Shown piece after piece: positions 1 to 10,656 of a stretch of DNA of 64,000 bases (position 1 is its first letter; every line of letters begins with the position of its first letter). The position numbers were made by a program, and so were the translations under genes. Origin of the DNA: Septoria linicola (lineage: Eukaryota > Ascomycota > Dothideomycetes > Mycosphaerellales > Mycosphaerellaceae); contig CP099425.1 in NCBI GenBank assembly GCA_024114885.1, forward strand, positions 2,108,001 to 2,172,000, read 5' to 3'. A model generated the notes under the pieces. It worked only from the letters and a program-made list of their open reading frames with translations. It was not told the origin of the DNA and searched no databases.

Positions 1-3000
1 TGGTGCTGAGGCTCGATGTCTGGGACAGTGAAGTAGGCCGAAAGCTCGAGACTTCGCTTCTTGGTAGCGTCATCAAACGAGCTGAGATCAGCGGAGCCAC
101 CAGTCAAGGTTCTCCTCTCAAGCTCGATGGACATGGCGAGCACGTACTGTGCCGCTTGTTGCACGGCCGCAAGGGCCTCCTGTGCTTGACTCTGTGAAGA
201 TACAGCGTTGACCATGAGCAGTTGCAGTGCCTTCTTGAATGAGGCTCGGCCATCTTCCAGCTTGTTGGCCTTCATTGCGTTCTTGCCGTTAGCGATCTCG
301 ATAGAAAGCACAGATTCCAGGTCCCTCGGGATGAGCGGCAGAAGTTTCCTCGAGTCTGTCTCGTTCAGTGTCCGTCGAACATAGTTGACCAGAGGCGGAA
401 GCCCAGCATTGGCTGGCAGATAAGTCCTTGTAGCCTGGAAGATCTCAAGGAAGCGCGCCTCAAGTGGCTTGAAGTTGACGGCACCGACTTGTCGGTTGAG
501 GAGGTTCATGGCAGTGTCGAAGCTGCCGGCGGCGGCGTGGTCCGCTGCCAGAGGTGAATTGCGTGCCCAGAGATCTGCTTCGCTGCTGCCTGCACCAGCT
601 TCTGCGCTCTCAACATTGACGAAATCTTCTTCGACTTCGGGAATGGACTCATCACCCATGTCCCAGCCTTCGGCGGCGTCATCGTCATCGCCATCATCGT
701 CCAAAGCTCCGTTGCCTGCATCGGCTCCATCTTCAACGAGTAGGTCCTCGTCCCCGTAACCGTTCGTGTCCACGACCGCATCGCCATCCTCAGCAGTGAG
801 CGCCTTCTCGAAAGCGTTGGTACCAGATGGCTTGGTGTACCAGTTGGCCTTGAAAGTCGGGTTGACAGCTTTCGGGGGCGAAACAGGTTTACCAAGAGTA
901 GGCAGGCTGATCTCTTCTTCTGATAGCCCGCTCGCCTCTAGGATTGCTTGCGCCTCGTCCTCCAGGCCGTGAGACTTAGCCGTCACATATGCAAGCGGGT
1001 ATTGGTCGACCTCCTTCAGCATTTCGACTCGGCTCTGTACATCACCGAGATATATCGAGTTTTGGAAGCGACTTGTGACGTCGCCTCGGTGTTCTGCAAT
1101 CTTGGCCATCCGGTTCAGCTTTTCTTGGTCGCCAGTGGTCAGGTAGAGGAACGATAGCTTGTCAAAGTTGCGCTGTTTCTGGTAAGTCATCTCCACGATC
1201 TTGTGATTTCCATGCGCGAGTGCCTCCGTGCCGAGTCGCTGCCAAAGTTTGGGACGATCGAGCTGCTGTGCCATCTCAACAGCAACATCAAGGTTACCGC
1301 ATTCGATGGCGAGTTCGAATCGTGTTTGTGGATCCTGCACGAATTGCAGGGCAATCTCTGGATAGCCCTTCTTTTGCAGGTAAGAAATGATGCTTTGACC
1401 AACCAGACTTGAATTCTTGATGATGTTGAGCATCTCGTCGTAGTGTCTCTTGACCAGGGCCAGCTTGAAGCGATATTCTGTAGGGTCGATGGTAAGGACC
1501 TTCGGTTTTGCGGCGCGGTCGAGGCAGTACAAGCTGCGACCCTTGACACGCACAAGGTAGACGACATGCTCGAGTGTTCGCACGATTCCGTTGTCGCCGT
1601 TCATGAGCGCGTACTTGACGTGGTTGAGTGTGGAGTACAGCAGTACACCAGCATCGTCCCAAGTCGCGCTCTTGATTCGGATCGTCTCATGAAGGGTGCT
1701 GATCTGCTTGAGCGACTTGTCCACGATAGTGACGTTATGCTTGCTGAGAAGCGCAGCGTGAAGCCCATCCGATGACCAAACAACATATTTCACACCGGCA
1801 ACTGCCAGCTCGGCAAGTTGCTTCTTTTGCTGGATGTCGTAAAGGTATACGTGGGTGGATGCGATCAGGAGCAGACATCCTGTACCGCCAAACACCATGT
1901 CGGTGGTGCCGGCAGGTGGCTTGATCGTCTTGGTCGTTGAGTTTTGAAGGTCCTTGATGTCGATTTGTTGGTTTTGCGAATTGAAAACGGCGAATCTGTT
2001 CCTGGCGACGAAGACAGCAGAGCTGCCCGTGCCTCGGTGGGTGCTCGTTGGCTCTACAGCTCCAGATGCATCGCGCGGCAAGCTCATAAGCTCGTACACG
2101 CCGCTGTCTGCAGGCGTGGTCACAAGCACGGAACGCTCTGCAGGGTTGTAGGACAGCGTTCGCGGAGGTATCCATGCATTGCCGAGCTTCTTGAGCGAAA
2201 GCATCGAAGGACTCTCGACATTCTTCGTGAAGTCGTATGACCGAACGTGCTTCTCTTTCGTGATGTAGAACAGATTGTTCTGGTACACAGCAGAAGCCGG
2301 TCTCTCACGCTCGAGCTTGAAGACCATCACGCCATTGTCGTGCCCAGCTGCGAAGAGATTGATCTCTGGGTGCGCTGCAATCACCCAGAATCGGTCGTTC
2401 TCGCGCTTGAATGACTGCACCGAAGTGCGTCGATTCAGGTCCCAGACACGAATCGTCTTGTCCTCTCCGACAGACAGGATCAGATCCTGATGTGGGTGGA
2501 ACAGGCATGCGGATGCATTCTGGAAATGTCCTCTACACGTATCGACCTCCCAGGCCTTCGTCTCGCTCATGCGCCAGAGCTTCACCAGTCTGTCGTCGCC
2601 TGCAGAGACGATAAGAGGCAATGTGGGGTGGAAGGCGACCCAGTTGACGCCACGATCGTGTCCCTCGAGGACGAATTTGACGACCGCGTCTGTGTTGCCA
2701 AACATGTCGGCTTGCTGCTGATTCGATCGAGCAATCTGGTCCTCGAAGGACATGGACGTTGGCGCAGAGTGCTTCTTGCGCAGGCCCGAGATATCCCAAA
2801 CTCTTACTGACTGGTCCAGCGAGGCGGAAACGACCAAGTCCTCCTTGGGGTGGAACTGTGCGCACATGGTATAGTGGTTGTGGCCGGTCATGGTGCAAAC
2901 TGGTGACATGTTAGCGGTCTCTTGAATTTCTCTCAAGTACGTGTTGACATACTCAACGACCTGTTCTGCCAATTCCATATCCGAATGGTCTGATCATCAG

Positions 3001-3358
3001 AACTCGAAATAATCCATGGCAGCTCGTGGTGGAAGAAGACGGTTCGGACATAGTCCAGATGGCCATTCAGTGTGAACAGACATCTTCGGGTCTGATATGA
3101 CCAGACCTTGATCTTGTAGTCATCTCCTCCGGACACGAACAGTGGTTGTGTCTTGTGAAAGTCGACACCTCGCACAGGGCCATCGTGCTCTTCGAAGCGG
3201 TCAATCAGCGTTCCCATGCGGTAGTCCCACAGCTGAATCGTGGAAGAGTGCAATGAGACAAGAATCCATGGTCGTTTTGGATGAAAGGCAATTCCCTTTG
3301 CGCGCGAGGATTTGGACTCGAATTTGGTGAGCATCGAGGGGCTCGACGTGGTGGCCAT
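1..3358 (-). CDS. COP1: Coatomer subunit alpha (alpha-COP), 3' end cut by window
   Basis: Largest subunit of the COPI coat, which drives Golgi-to-ER retrograde vesicle transport. Two exons are seen: 2953-3358 and 1-2899, separated by a 53 bp intron (2900-2952, GTATGT..CAG). Splicing joins NWQNRSL to ICTMTGHN, as in the family. About 1,100 residues are visible, against a usual length near 1,220, so roughly the last 110 (the end of the C-terminal COPI domain) lie outside. Residues 1 to about 310 are WD40 repeats (for example FHPKRPWILVSLHSSTIQLWDYR). The middle is the coatomer WD-associated region. Near 790-850 there is a very acidic stretch (DDDGDDDDAAEGWDMGDES), typical of the linker before the C-terminal domain. 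The start at 3358 gives the normal short N-terminus before the first WD repeat. No frame breaks were seen. Identity is very secure. Confidence 0.97.
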
Positions 3359-4493
3359 GATGGGCGAGTAATTCCACGGTCAACCAGCAAGAGGGGGGAG
3401 CCTCAGCCCCAAGCATGCATGTGCTGTAATCCAGAGACTGTAGGAAAGAGCGAGAAGGAAGCTGCGAGGTGGTGTAGAGCGCTGCTTCCCACACCAAACG
3501 TCCTGCTGCAAGATGGTGAGAGTGTTTCTGAGCTGGCGAGATGTGTTCAATGGCCAGCAATCCAACTGACAGCCCGCGAGCCAGCCACTACCAGCTGTTC
3601 TCCCGACGACTTGGCATCGACTTTTGGGTGACACGTGACGTGAGAGATGCTTTAAGGGAGAGCAGCACGGTCTCTTTCTGACCAGACGCGCGCGCTCATT
3701 CAGGGACTTTCTCCCTCGGACGCTATCCTCTCTCTACAAACATCGCTGATTTGTGCCATTCCATCATCTAGACAGCGACAATGGTATACACTGGGGTTGA
3801 TCAGTCACGCGAGAGTGAAGCGAGACGATGCATAGCACAGCACAGCACAGCACAGCACAGCACAGCTTCAGCATCGGCAGTGTCACTCGCATTCGCCGAG
3901 AGCACGACAGCAGTAACGTTAGCCCGAATGTCTCCGTCGAGAGTCACAGGTGGTAGAAGAATTTGTCGACCAGCACTTTCCACTGACAAACCACATCAGC
4001 GAGCGGCATATGACCATTATTGCCACCTGCAATCGGCATAGCTGCCCGCTGATAAGAAGTGCATGAGGTGTCCATCGTGACTGCCAGCGCTCACCTCGAT
4101 CATCATTCGACTGCTTCAAACGCTCCTGCAGGGTGCTTCCACGTTCGAAACCTGTCACTCCGGATTTCCCACACGAATAGCAAGCTTGATGCCCAAACTG
4201 CTATCACTCGTGCCTCATACTCCCAGACGATTTTCTCATTCGCCTCACTAAAATTACTGCCCACTTCCTGCTTCTGCCCGCGAGCACCGAAACACGCGCA
4301 TCCTGTCCGATAAGACTGTCTGCAGTCTTGCTACTCGACCGTCTTACCAACGCAACCATTCCAAAACATGACACTGCCTGCCTTCCAGAGACAGACCCAC
4401 CTTGTCAAACGACGTCTTCGGCCTGCTGTCGTGTTGCGCGACGCTCGTTGAGATCAGTTCGCGACAGCTACATCTATCCCCGGTGAAGACATC
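3359..4493. other. Intergenic, divergent promoters of COP1 and the 4494 gene
   Basis: No supported gene. It contains a short tandem repeat of CACAG at about 3834-3866 and pyrimidine-rich stretches typical of fungal promoters and leaders. Confidence 0.6.
3834..3866. repeat. CACAG microsatellite
   Basis: About six tandem copies of the 5-mer CACAG/AGCAC in the upstream region of COP1. Simple repeat with no coding context. Confidence 0.85.
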
Positions 4494-5243
4494 ATGGCGG
4501 GCATGCTGGACATGCTGCACTCCACCTCAGGCTTCACATCCGAAAACAGTCTGTCTGGAGTACCAACGCCGCCATATATTCCAGTCCGACCTCTGCGCGT
4601 AGGTAAGCGCAGCCGCCTTGAGCGTAGCGATTCACCCGCCTCGGTGTCCGGCTCCATACATCCGCATGAGACCACCAGCCCAGCCACGAAGCCTGCAAAG
4701 AAACGAGTTGCCGTTGACAACATCAAGGTTGAGGAGCTCGCAGAGGATGTCGGCTACATGGGTGATGTAGACGGTATTCTACCTTACGAGACAGAGTCCG
4801 CAGACAGCAGTGATGCTGATCCCGACGTGGAAGAAGACGATACTGCGACAGATGACAGCAGCGACGAGGCTGTTGGCTTAGCAAGAAAACTTTCGCAGAT
4901 GGGTTGCACCGATGAGAGGGAGGCTTTCTTGCAAGAACGCAAGCGACGGCGCCAGCGAGAACGACGCTCGACGAATCATACGAAGCGCACCCACAGCTTG
5001 GCCAACGAAAGCATCGCAGAACCGACTGACACTGAGGCGCTTGCTGACCACGACTACGAGGCGGGCAAACGGCGACTGAGGCGACGTACTCGAGGCCCAG
5101 ACGATCTCGACTTTGACGCCAGTCAAGTGCCTGCCTCTCCGCCAGGCGTCGAGCAGCACAGTTCGGCGCCCACGAGTGTGGCTGGTGATCTTGCAGATAT
5201 CGCAGTTGTACCTGAAGCAATGGACGTCGATAACATAAGATGA
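4494..5243 (+). CDS. Hypothetical charged, low-complexity protein (249 aa)
   Basis: Family not recognised. A continuous 249-residue frame starts at an ATG preceded by a pyrimidine-rich leader. The product has a Ser/Pro-rich N-terminus with KRSR (about 37-40) and KPAKKR (about 66-71) clusters that could act as nuclear signals. An acidic stretch rich in D, E and S follows (about 100-125), then a strongly basic segment (KRRRQRERR, about 149-157) and another basic patch (KRRLRRRTR, about 190-198). It is probably nuclear and disordered (inference). The stop codon overlaps an ATG (ATGA, 5240-5243) that opens a further 70-codon frame reading into a helical-looking segment, so the true product may be longer through a frame change or an intron I could not place. 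Confidence 0.55.
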   Translation: MAGMLDMLHSTSGFTSENSLSGVPTPPYIPVRPLRVGKRSRLERSDSPASVSGSIHPHETTSPATKPAKKRVAVDNIKVEELAEDVGYMGDVDGILPYETESADSSDADPDVEEDDTATDDSSDEAVGLARKLSQMGCTDEREAFLQERKRRRQRERRSTNHTKRTHSLANESIAEPTDTEALADHDYEAGKRRLRRRTRGPDDLDFDASQVPASPPGVEQHSSAPTSVAGDLADIAVVPEAMDVDNIR

Positions 5244-5452
5244 GAAACATCGACGAGACGCTTGTGGACATCGACCCTACTGAGCATCCGAGCGACTATG
5301 TTGCATTGATGGAGACTCGGCAAATCATAGAGCTCATCACTGTACTGATAGCACGCCTGGCACAGTACAACTTCACAGCAGAAAGGGCACTCCAGTCAAA
5401 TCAGCTGCCTGCCACAACAAGTGTGCCATCGCTTCGCTGCCAACAGGCATAG
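5240..5452 (+). CDS. Short frame overlapping the 4494 gene by ATGA
   Basis: Seventy codons starting at the ATG that overlaps the upstream stop. The segment DYVALMETRQIIELITVL is helix-like and unlike random sequence, so it may be the true C-terminal part of the upstream gene. The frame upstream of the ATG is blocked by TAA at 5231-5233. I found no convincing donor/acceptor pair: the nearest candidates would give introns under 40 bp or use poor donors. It could be a frameshifted end or an unresolved exon. Confidence 0.3.
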   Translation: MRNIDETLVDIDPTEHPSDYVALMETRQIIELITVLIARLAQYNFTAERALQSNQLPATTSVPSLRCQQA

Positions 5453-6623
5453 GCACTCGTCGTTGGCGCCCGAAAGGGGGTGAACCACACAGACTGAAGA
5501 TCACAACTTGACTGACAATCGATCTTCGATAAGCATGGACGTAACAATGCTCCTGTCGGACACTTCCATCAAGCCCGGCTGTTGGTGGTTGGCATCATCT
5601 GGATCCTGAACGAACCAGCAGGACAATGTACTTCAGCAACGGACTCCATTTTGAAGTCATGACACCGCAGCATGTAGATGCTTGCTCACCGCGCCGAATA
5701 ATTGGCACTGTCGCCGTGCTTCTAGGATCGTCATAAAGACGTGAGAAGGACGTGAGACTGAGCCTTGCGGCTGAGCGATTACTGCTTACGAGTGAAAATG
5801 TATCAAGTGCCATGCAAGCAGACCATTGCACAAGGAGCGATTGTACGTCTAGCATAGACATGTTCTGTGATCCGCGTCGCTTCCTGGGCCATCTACATTA
5901 GCATCGTCGCTCATGACACAGGCGGAGCCTTTCCAAGATTTCTTGACTTGGGCGGTTGCAAACATGGGCGCGTCAGCGCACGATCCCGCGTGCTTGCCGC
6001 CCCTAATAATGCCACTAGCGCTTAGTGGCTTGCTGCACGTTTCCTGAGCACCTGCTTGGCGACCTTCAACCTTTCTTGGCTATGTTTGAGCTGGCCAGCC
6101 ACAACACTCTGTTATACGCTGTGCAAGTCGCAGTGGCAGGCGGGGTAGCACAAAGCTGCAGGAAGCCGTAAGATACATCGCGCGTTCGGGGACGTGTCAG
6201 ACAGTCGCGTTCAAGAATAGAGACGACACTTGAGGATGACAGTCGCGTTGCTATGAAGCACATTCGCACTAACAGATCTGCAGTGCTGTGCATCACTTTC
6301 GAGATGTGAAGATGTTCAGGGCCATGCAGAGCTCAGCTGTGGGTACCGGACTAGCTCAAGCACGGATGCATACAGGAAAGCAACATCTCCTGATAGTTGC
6401 GCATAAGAGGCTGGGTTCGAGACACAAAGCAGTCTTCCGTTCTGCTTCAAACACACCCAGCACTCGAACGAGAGATCAGCTCCCCTTTTGACTTTCCTCA
6501 CTCAGCTTACGTTGACTGCTTTTTGCTTGAGCGACATCACCACTTACACAAGTACAAAACCTCAGCCAGGTTCATAAATTTTCCTTCACTCTCACTTTCG
6601 ACCTCCACGACGGCACAGGCACA
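5453..6623. other. Intergenic region
   Basis: No gene recognised on either strand. The frames present are short and lack family signatures. The last 120 bp are pyrimidine-rich, with a TTCATAAATTTTCC segment just before the cupin gene, and probably form its leader. Confidence 0.5.
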
Positions 6624-7564
6624 ATGTCCAGCATCGCCAAGTACATTGTCGCTGGCCTCAGTGCCACAGCAGTCGTTTCGGCCTATCCACAAGACAGCGG
6701 CGTTGCAACAGCGTCTGGTGCTGCCAATAGCGCTGCAAGTGCTAGCTTCGCAGTCCCAACTATCTCACAGCCAGCCACAGCCACACCTGCTGCCTCTAGC
6801 GCGGCGGCGGCAGCTTCAGCCGCTAACGTTGCCCTTGCGAAAGAGGCTCTTCAGGCTGTTACCAACGTCGGCCGATTCAACGCTCTGTTGACAGTCGATG
6901 GCGATGGCCAAGAGCTTCTCGATGATGCGACCCTTCGCTCTCGCCTGGTGTTCGACTATGGCGCTCGTGCTGCGCCGCTTGGTATGGGTGGACGGTTCAT
7001 TCTCGCAAATCAAAACAACTTCCCGGTAAGACATAGAGTAGCCTCGAAGCTGAAGCTGAGCGATCAAGCTGACTAGTTACGGAGATTCTCGTCAACCAAG
7101 GAATTTCTACTGCCGTCGGTTTCCTCAACCCTTGCTCCATGAACAGCCCACACACCCACCCTCGTGCAACGGAATTCTTCACTGTTGTACAAGGCAAGTT
7201 CAAGACGGGGTTCATGCTCGAGAACGGCTTCCTTGCCAACGCCACCGAGCGCCGTCAAACGACCCAAGTTTCTGTGCAGGAGTTGGGACCCTTCCAAGCC
7301 ACTGTATTTCCGCTCGGATCCATTCACTACCAATTCAACGATCAGTGCGAACCTGCCACTTTCATCGCAACCTTCAACTCTGCCGATCCAGGAACATCTC
7401 AAGTCGCACAAAACTACTTTTTTCTCAACGAGCAGGTCGTGAACATTACGCTGGGAGAGATCAACCAAGTGGATGGGAGCAACATTGAGCAGTTCAGGAC
7501 CAGCTTGCCTGCAAATTTAGTGCAGGCTGTCGACAGCTGTCTGTCGAAGTGCGGGCTGGACTAG
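6624..7564 (+). CDS. Secreted spherulin-1A/germin-like cupin
   Basis: Extracellular single-domain cupin of the fungal spherulin/germin-like group; the enzyme activity is not assignable from sequence. Exons are 6624-7025 and 7085-7564 (293 aa). The intron is 7026-7084 with donor GTAAGA. A CTAG acceptor at 7076 would shift the frame, so the in-frame GAG acceptor at 7084 is preferred; it yields NNFP-ILVNQGIS followed by AVGFLNPC, as expected for the family. Residues 1-19 are a signal peptide (hydrophobic, ending near VSA). Residues about 25-75 are an Ala/Ser/Thr-rich linker. Cupin motif 1 has H157, H159 and E164 (SPHTHPRATE), and motif 2 follows around GSIHYQFN. It ends in a short tail with two Cys. 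Likely wall- or stress-associated (inference). Confidence 0.88.
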
Positions 7565-8320
7565 GCTAGTACAGAGCAAGAGCTTGAAGATTTGGACGGA
7601 GCGGCATATACAGTCAGAAGTCGGCTCTGGTTTGATCTGATAAGATAAGATAAAGCTACCATTCCTGCATCGCAGGTGATGTATACGCACTCCGACCTAT
7701 CTGAGGCTCGATGTAGATACGGAGATGTAATAGACAAGGTGTGAAATGATCAGAGATAATGTAGAAAGAAAATGTAAAGACAGCCTCTCCTCCCAGCCGG
7801 CTTCCTGGCCCGCAGCCAACCTACATTGAAGTCTGCTAATATTGTCTCCAGTGCTGATGCGCACACTCGCGATGCTACTGTCTCGGACACGTCGAACCGA
7901 TTCGCAATGAGCGTTGGAGAGAAGCCGTTGGGTGGCTGCGCGACGACAACGACGCCGACCGTTTTCTCGGCCACAAACGGCCGCGACGTTGACTAGCCGA
8001 CAGCCACAACCACGCCTCACAACTCACTACACAGCAATAATCATCGCGATGGTTTCGCGGAGTGGCAGAAAATCCGCTCCGGCGCGTGAAAGACGTTGCC
8101 GACAACAAAAGATCAACAATGCTGTGGCATGTCAACGATCAACTAACCTCTTGCCAAGCAGAACGAGCGCGTTAGTGCCTCAAGATCGTCCTGAGTTCGA
8201 GAACTCAAGATACGGGAATAGAGTCGCTGCTGGACGTACTGGCTGGGAGGCACTTTCAACGCATTATCGCGTAGGAAGAGGTGGGCTCGTCAGGATCTGT
8301 CGTACAGCAGAAATGTAGGC

Positions 8321-8327
8321 TATAAAA
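8321..8327 (+). promoter_or_regulatory. Probable TATA box of the hydrophobin gene
   Basis: TATAAAA about 205 bp upstream of the hydrophobin ATG. This implies a leader of roughly 175 bp that contains the CATCAG repeat. It fits a strongly transcribed secreted-protein gene (inference). Confidence 0.5.
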
Positions 8328-8354
8328 CATCTTGACATCGCCCTTCTATCTGAA

Positions 8355-8416
8355 CATCATCAGCATCAGCATCAGCATCAGCATCAGCATCAGCATCAGC
8401 ATCAGCATCAGCATCA
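8355..8416 (+). repeat. (CATCAG)n hexanucleotide repeat in a probable 5' UTR
   Basis: About ten tandem copies of CATCAG, nearly perfect, followed by an A-rich AACAAGAACAAG run. It lies between the TATA box at 8321 and the hydrophobin ATG at 8530, so it is probably transcribed. It is likely to vary in copy number. Confidence 0.9.
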
Positions 8417-8529
8417 ACAAGAACAAGAATAACAATAAAGTCTAGCACTCAACCAAGCTCCCGTGACCTCGATTTCCACCAATCGACAGCCCATCCAGCA
8501 AGAGAACAAACTCAACCCACTCAACAAAA

Positions 8530-8931
8530 ATGCACTCCATCACCCTCGCCCTCTCCGCAGGCTTCACATCTGCCTCCAGCGTCCTCTATCCGCGCACCCC
8601 TCAAGCCATGTCCTCTTCCTCAGGCGTCTCCGCCGTGACAAACTTCACCCAACAATCCACCCTCTGCCCCGGACTCGCCGGCACACCTCAATGCTGCCAA
8701 CTCAGCGTCCTCGGCCTTGCGGTTTTGACCTGTGATGACCCAGCTGGAAGCCCGGCTAGTGTTTCCGAGTTCAAGGAGACGTGTGCTGAGACGGGCAGGA
8801 CTGCGGAGTGTTGTTTGTTGCCTTTGGTAAGGTTTTCTCACAGTCTTTGTGCTGGTTGTGTGGGTGGGTCGGCTAATATGTGGTGTGCGATGTAGCTTGG
8901 TCTGGGAATTGTTTGCCAGCAGCCTCAGTAG
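8530..8931 (+). CDS. Class II hydrophobin
   Basis: Small amphipathic secreted protein that self-assembles at air-water or wall surfaces of hyphae and spores. Exons are 8530-8826 and 8896-8931 (110 aa), with a 69 bp intron (GTAAGG..TGTAG). The second exon supplies only LGLGIVCQQPQ but includes the eighth cysteine. Cysteines fall at 46, 55, 56, 68, 85, 94, 95 and 106, spacing C-x8-CC-x11-C-x16-C-x8-CC-x10-C, which is the class II pattern. The N-terminus (MHSITLALSAGF) is a weak but plausible signal sequence, followed by a short Ser-rich region. Without the splice, the frame runs into a spurious tail and loses the last Cys. Confidence 0.93.
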
Positions 8932-9073
8932 TGAGCGACGTGGTGCACAGATGTGTGGGATTTTGGAGCGAAACGCGAGATCATGAAATCCTGTTTGGTA
9001 TCTGCAGAGCTGTAGTATGAACCCATGAAAGCAGAATCAGGCCTTCGAGTCGATCGAGTAAAGAAGCATTGTT

Positions 9074-9598
9074 TCAACAACTGAGCAGTATCAAATCAGT
9101 CCTCTGTCCAAAGCACAAGCCACTCAGTTCAGCGCGGAGTCTCTGACTCGAGCGACGCTGATGACGGCCGCCATACTCGCAATAGCCTGTGTCGCGGATC
9201 TTGAGACCGTTCTCGAACTCCTGAATCCTTCTCAAATGTCCCATTTTGGTGCTGACGCGCTCTTCCACCCGAGTGGTAGTCGTGGCTTTGCGATGAGATC
9301 GATGTGGCTTCTTCGTGGTACTGTCGTTCTTTGCCATCTCTATAATGCTCTTGTCTCTCGAGCTATGCCCAGATGTGCCCGAGGATTTGCTGGAGCGCGG
9401 AGCTGTTTCTCTGGCCGTTGAAGTCTTCATGATGCTCTTGCCCGCATTACGTTGGCTGGCTATGCGTAGACTCTGAGAGTCTGCTATGATGCACCGCTTG
9501 ATATGCTCAACCTTATGATCATACCAGGACTTGTCGCCGCGAAAGTAAACCCCTGGACATTCAGCCGTTACTTTGGCGTCTTGAAACATCACACCCAT
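9074..9598 (-). CDS. Hypothetical basic protein (174 aa)
   Basis: Family not recognised. I chose the ATG at 9598 because the sequence from there (MGVMFQDAKV) looks structured; the frame also stays open upstream to 9715. The first 50 residues carry CPGVYF, WYDHKVEHIKRC and similar, a C..H..H..C spacing that could bind metal (speculative). The rest is Ser/Thr/Lys/Arg-rich and probably disordered. There are no membrane segments. It may be a lineage-specific gene or a non-coding frame. Confidence 0.35.
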   Translation of the reverse strand: MGVMFQDAKVTAECPGVYFRGDKSWYDHKVEHIKRCIIADSQSLRIASQRNAGKSIMKTSTARETAPRSSKSSGTSGHSSRDKSIIEMAKNDSTTKKPHRSHRKATTTTRVEERVSTKMGHLRRIQEFENGLKIRDTGYCEYGGRHQRRSSQRLRAELSGLCFGQRTDLILLSC

Positions 9599-10311
9599 TG
9601 TCTGTGGTATTCGTGCTGTGTTGATGGAGATCTTGTGGCAGATCTCCGGCCGAGGCTGATCGCGAGTAGACCTGTGGCTTGTGGTGATGAGGGCGAGGAC
9701 GACTTGAGATTGCAATGAAAATTAGCAGACCAGGGCTGACCTCTACTATATAGATCTGCTGCTTGTAGGATGATTCAGCATTCACGACTGCTGCATGCAA
9801 ACTTTCTGCCACTACGACCAATTGGCGATCAAGAACGTGTCGTTCGAGCATCTGACGCATCATGTTAGAGTAACAATCACATGCGTGCTACACTCGGTGA
9901 AATAGCACATCCCGTCAAGGCCCCTGGATGCTCAAGACATGCTCAGTGTATGGATTCACGCAACCGTCACTGCGGCATTCATCGCGGCCCATCGGAATGT
10001 ATGAATGACCCAGCACAAGTGTCAGGCGAAGAGGTATCACCTGAATTTGGGACAGAACACTCGGTTGTCGTTGCAAAGGGTTCTTGAACCATGTTCTGCG
10101 ATCTCGGTCAAGAATATGTGGTAATTATGAGCATCGTCGCCTCTGCCATTGGTGAATTTCGAGAGACATGGTGATAGAGAGGCTTGCAAAACCGTGCCGA
10201 ACCAAGATCCTATCACGTAGTCCGATCAGTGAAGCAATCTGACGAGAGTTTCTCAGCCGAACAAAGCTCCCATCGACCGACATGTATGAAGATGCTGGCG
10301 ACTACACCGCA
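9599..10311. other. Region without a supported gene
   Basis: Only short frames on both strands; none shows a family signature, signal peptide or paired splice sites. Confidence 0.4.
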
Positions 10312-10656
10312 TGAAGACTTCTTGGGGAAGTTGGCATCACAACCGATGTCGACGATAGCATCGAGACAGCGGTCGACGAGAGCGAGGCTTCTGTATGTGA
10401 GCTGAGAGACAGACGTCGTGAGCGTCAAGAAGAGATCCGACACCAACACGACCTGGCGAGAGCTAGGGAGATGAGCACCGAGCATGGCAGAATTAATGTT
10501 CAGATAATGGAACTGAGGGAAGCGCGACGCGAGCACTATGCACGCCTTCTTCCCGCGTTGCGTGCGACGGGCGAGCATGATGGAGTTGCTCTTGAGAGGC
10601 AGGCATCGTTTGTAGCCATACAGAGAGCGTACGATAGCATCAAAAAGCGTGGGTAA
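10312..10656 (+). pseudogene. Coding-like segment, acidic then coiled-coil-like, no start found
   Basis: A plus-strand frame open from just after a TGA near 10312 to a stop at 10656 encodes about 110 residues. It is acidic first (DVDDSIETAVDESEASVCEL), then highly charged and heptad-like (RDRRREREEIRHQHDLARAR), ending SIKKRG. The composition is more protein-like than the opposite-strand frame. No clear start or upstream exon was found. It could be the remnant of a gene or an exon of an unresolved one. Confidence 0.22.

Larger units (their letters stand above)
7565..8529. other. Intergenic region and hydrophobin promoter/leader
   Basis: No convincing gene. The right end carries a TATA box at 8321 and the CATCAG repeat, both belonging to the hydrophobin gene. 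Frames at 7700-8300 on both strands lack recognisable features. Confidence 0.55.

Noticed and set aside
6405..6425. GGTTCGAGAC, a tRNA B-box-like sequence
   Set aside because: No matching A box or cloverleaf at the right distance.
8355..8416. CATCAG repeat as a CRISPR-like array
   Set aside because: It is a simple hexanucleotide microsatellite without spacers, in a eukaryote.
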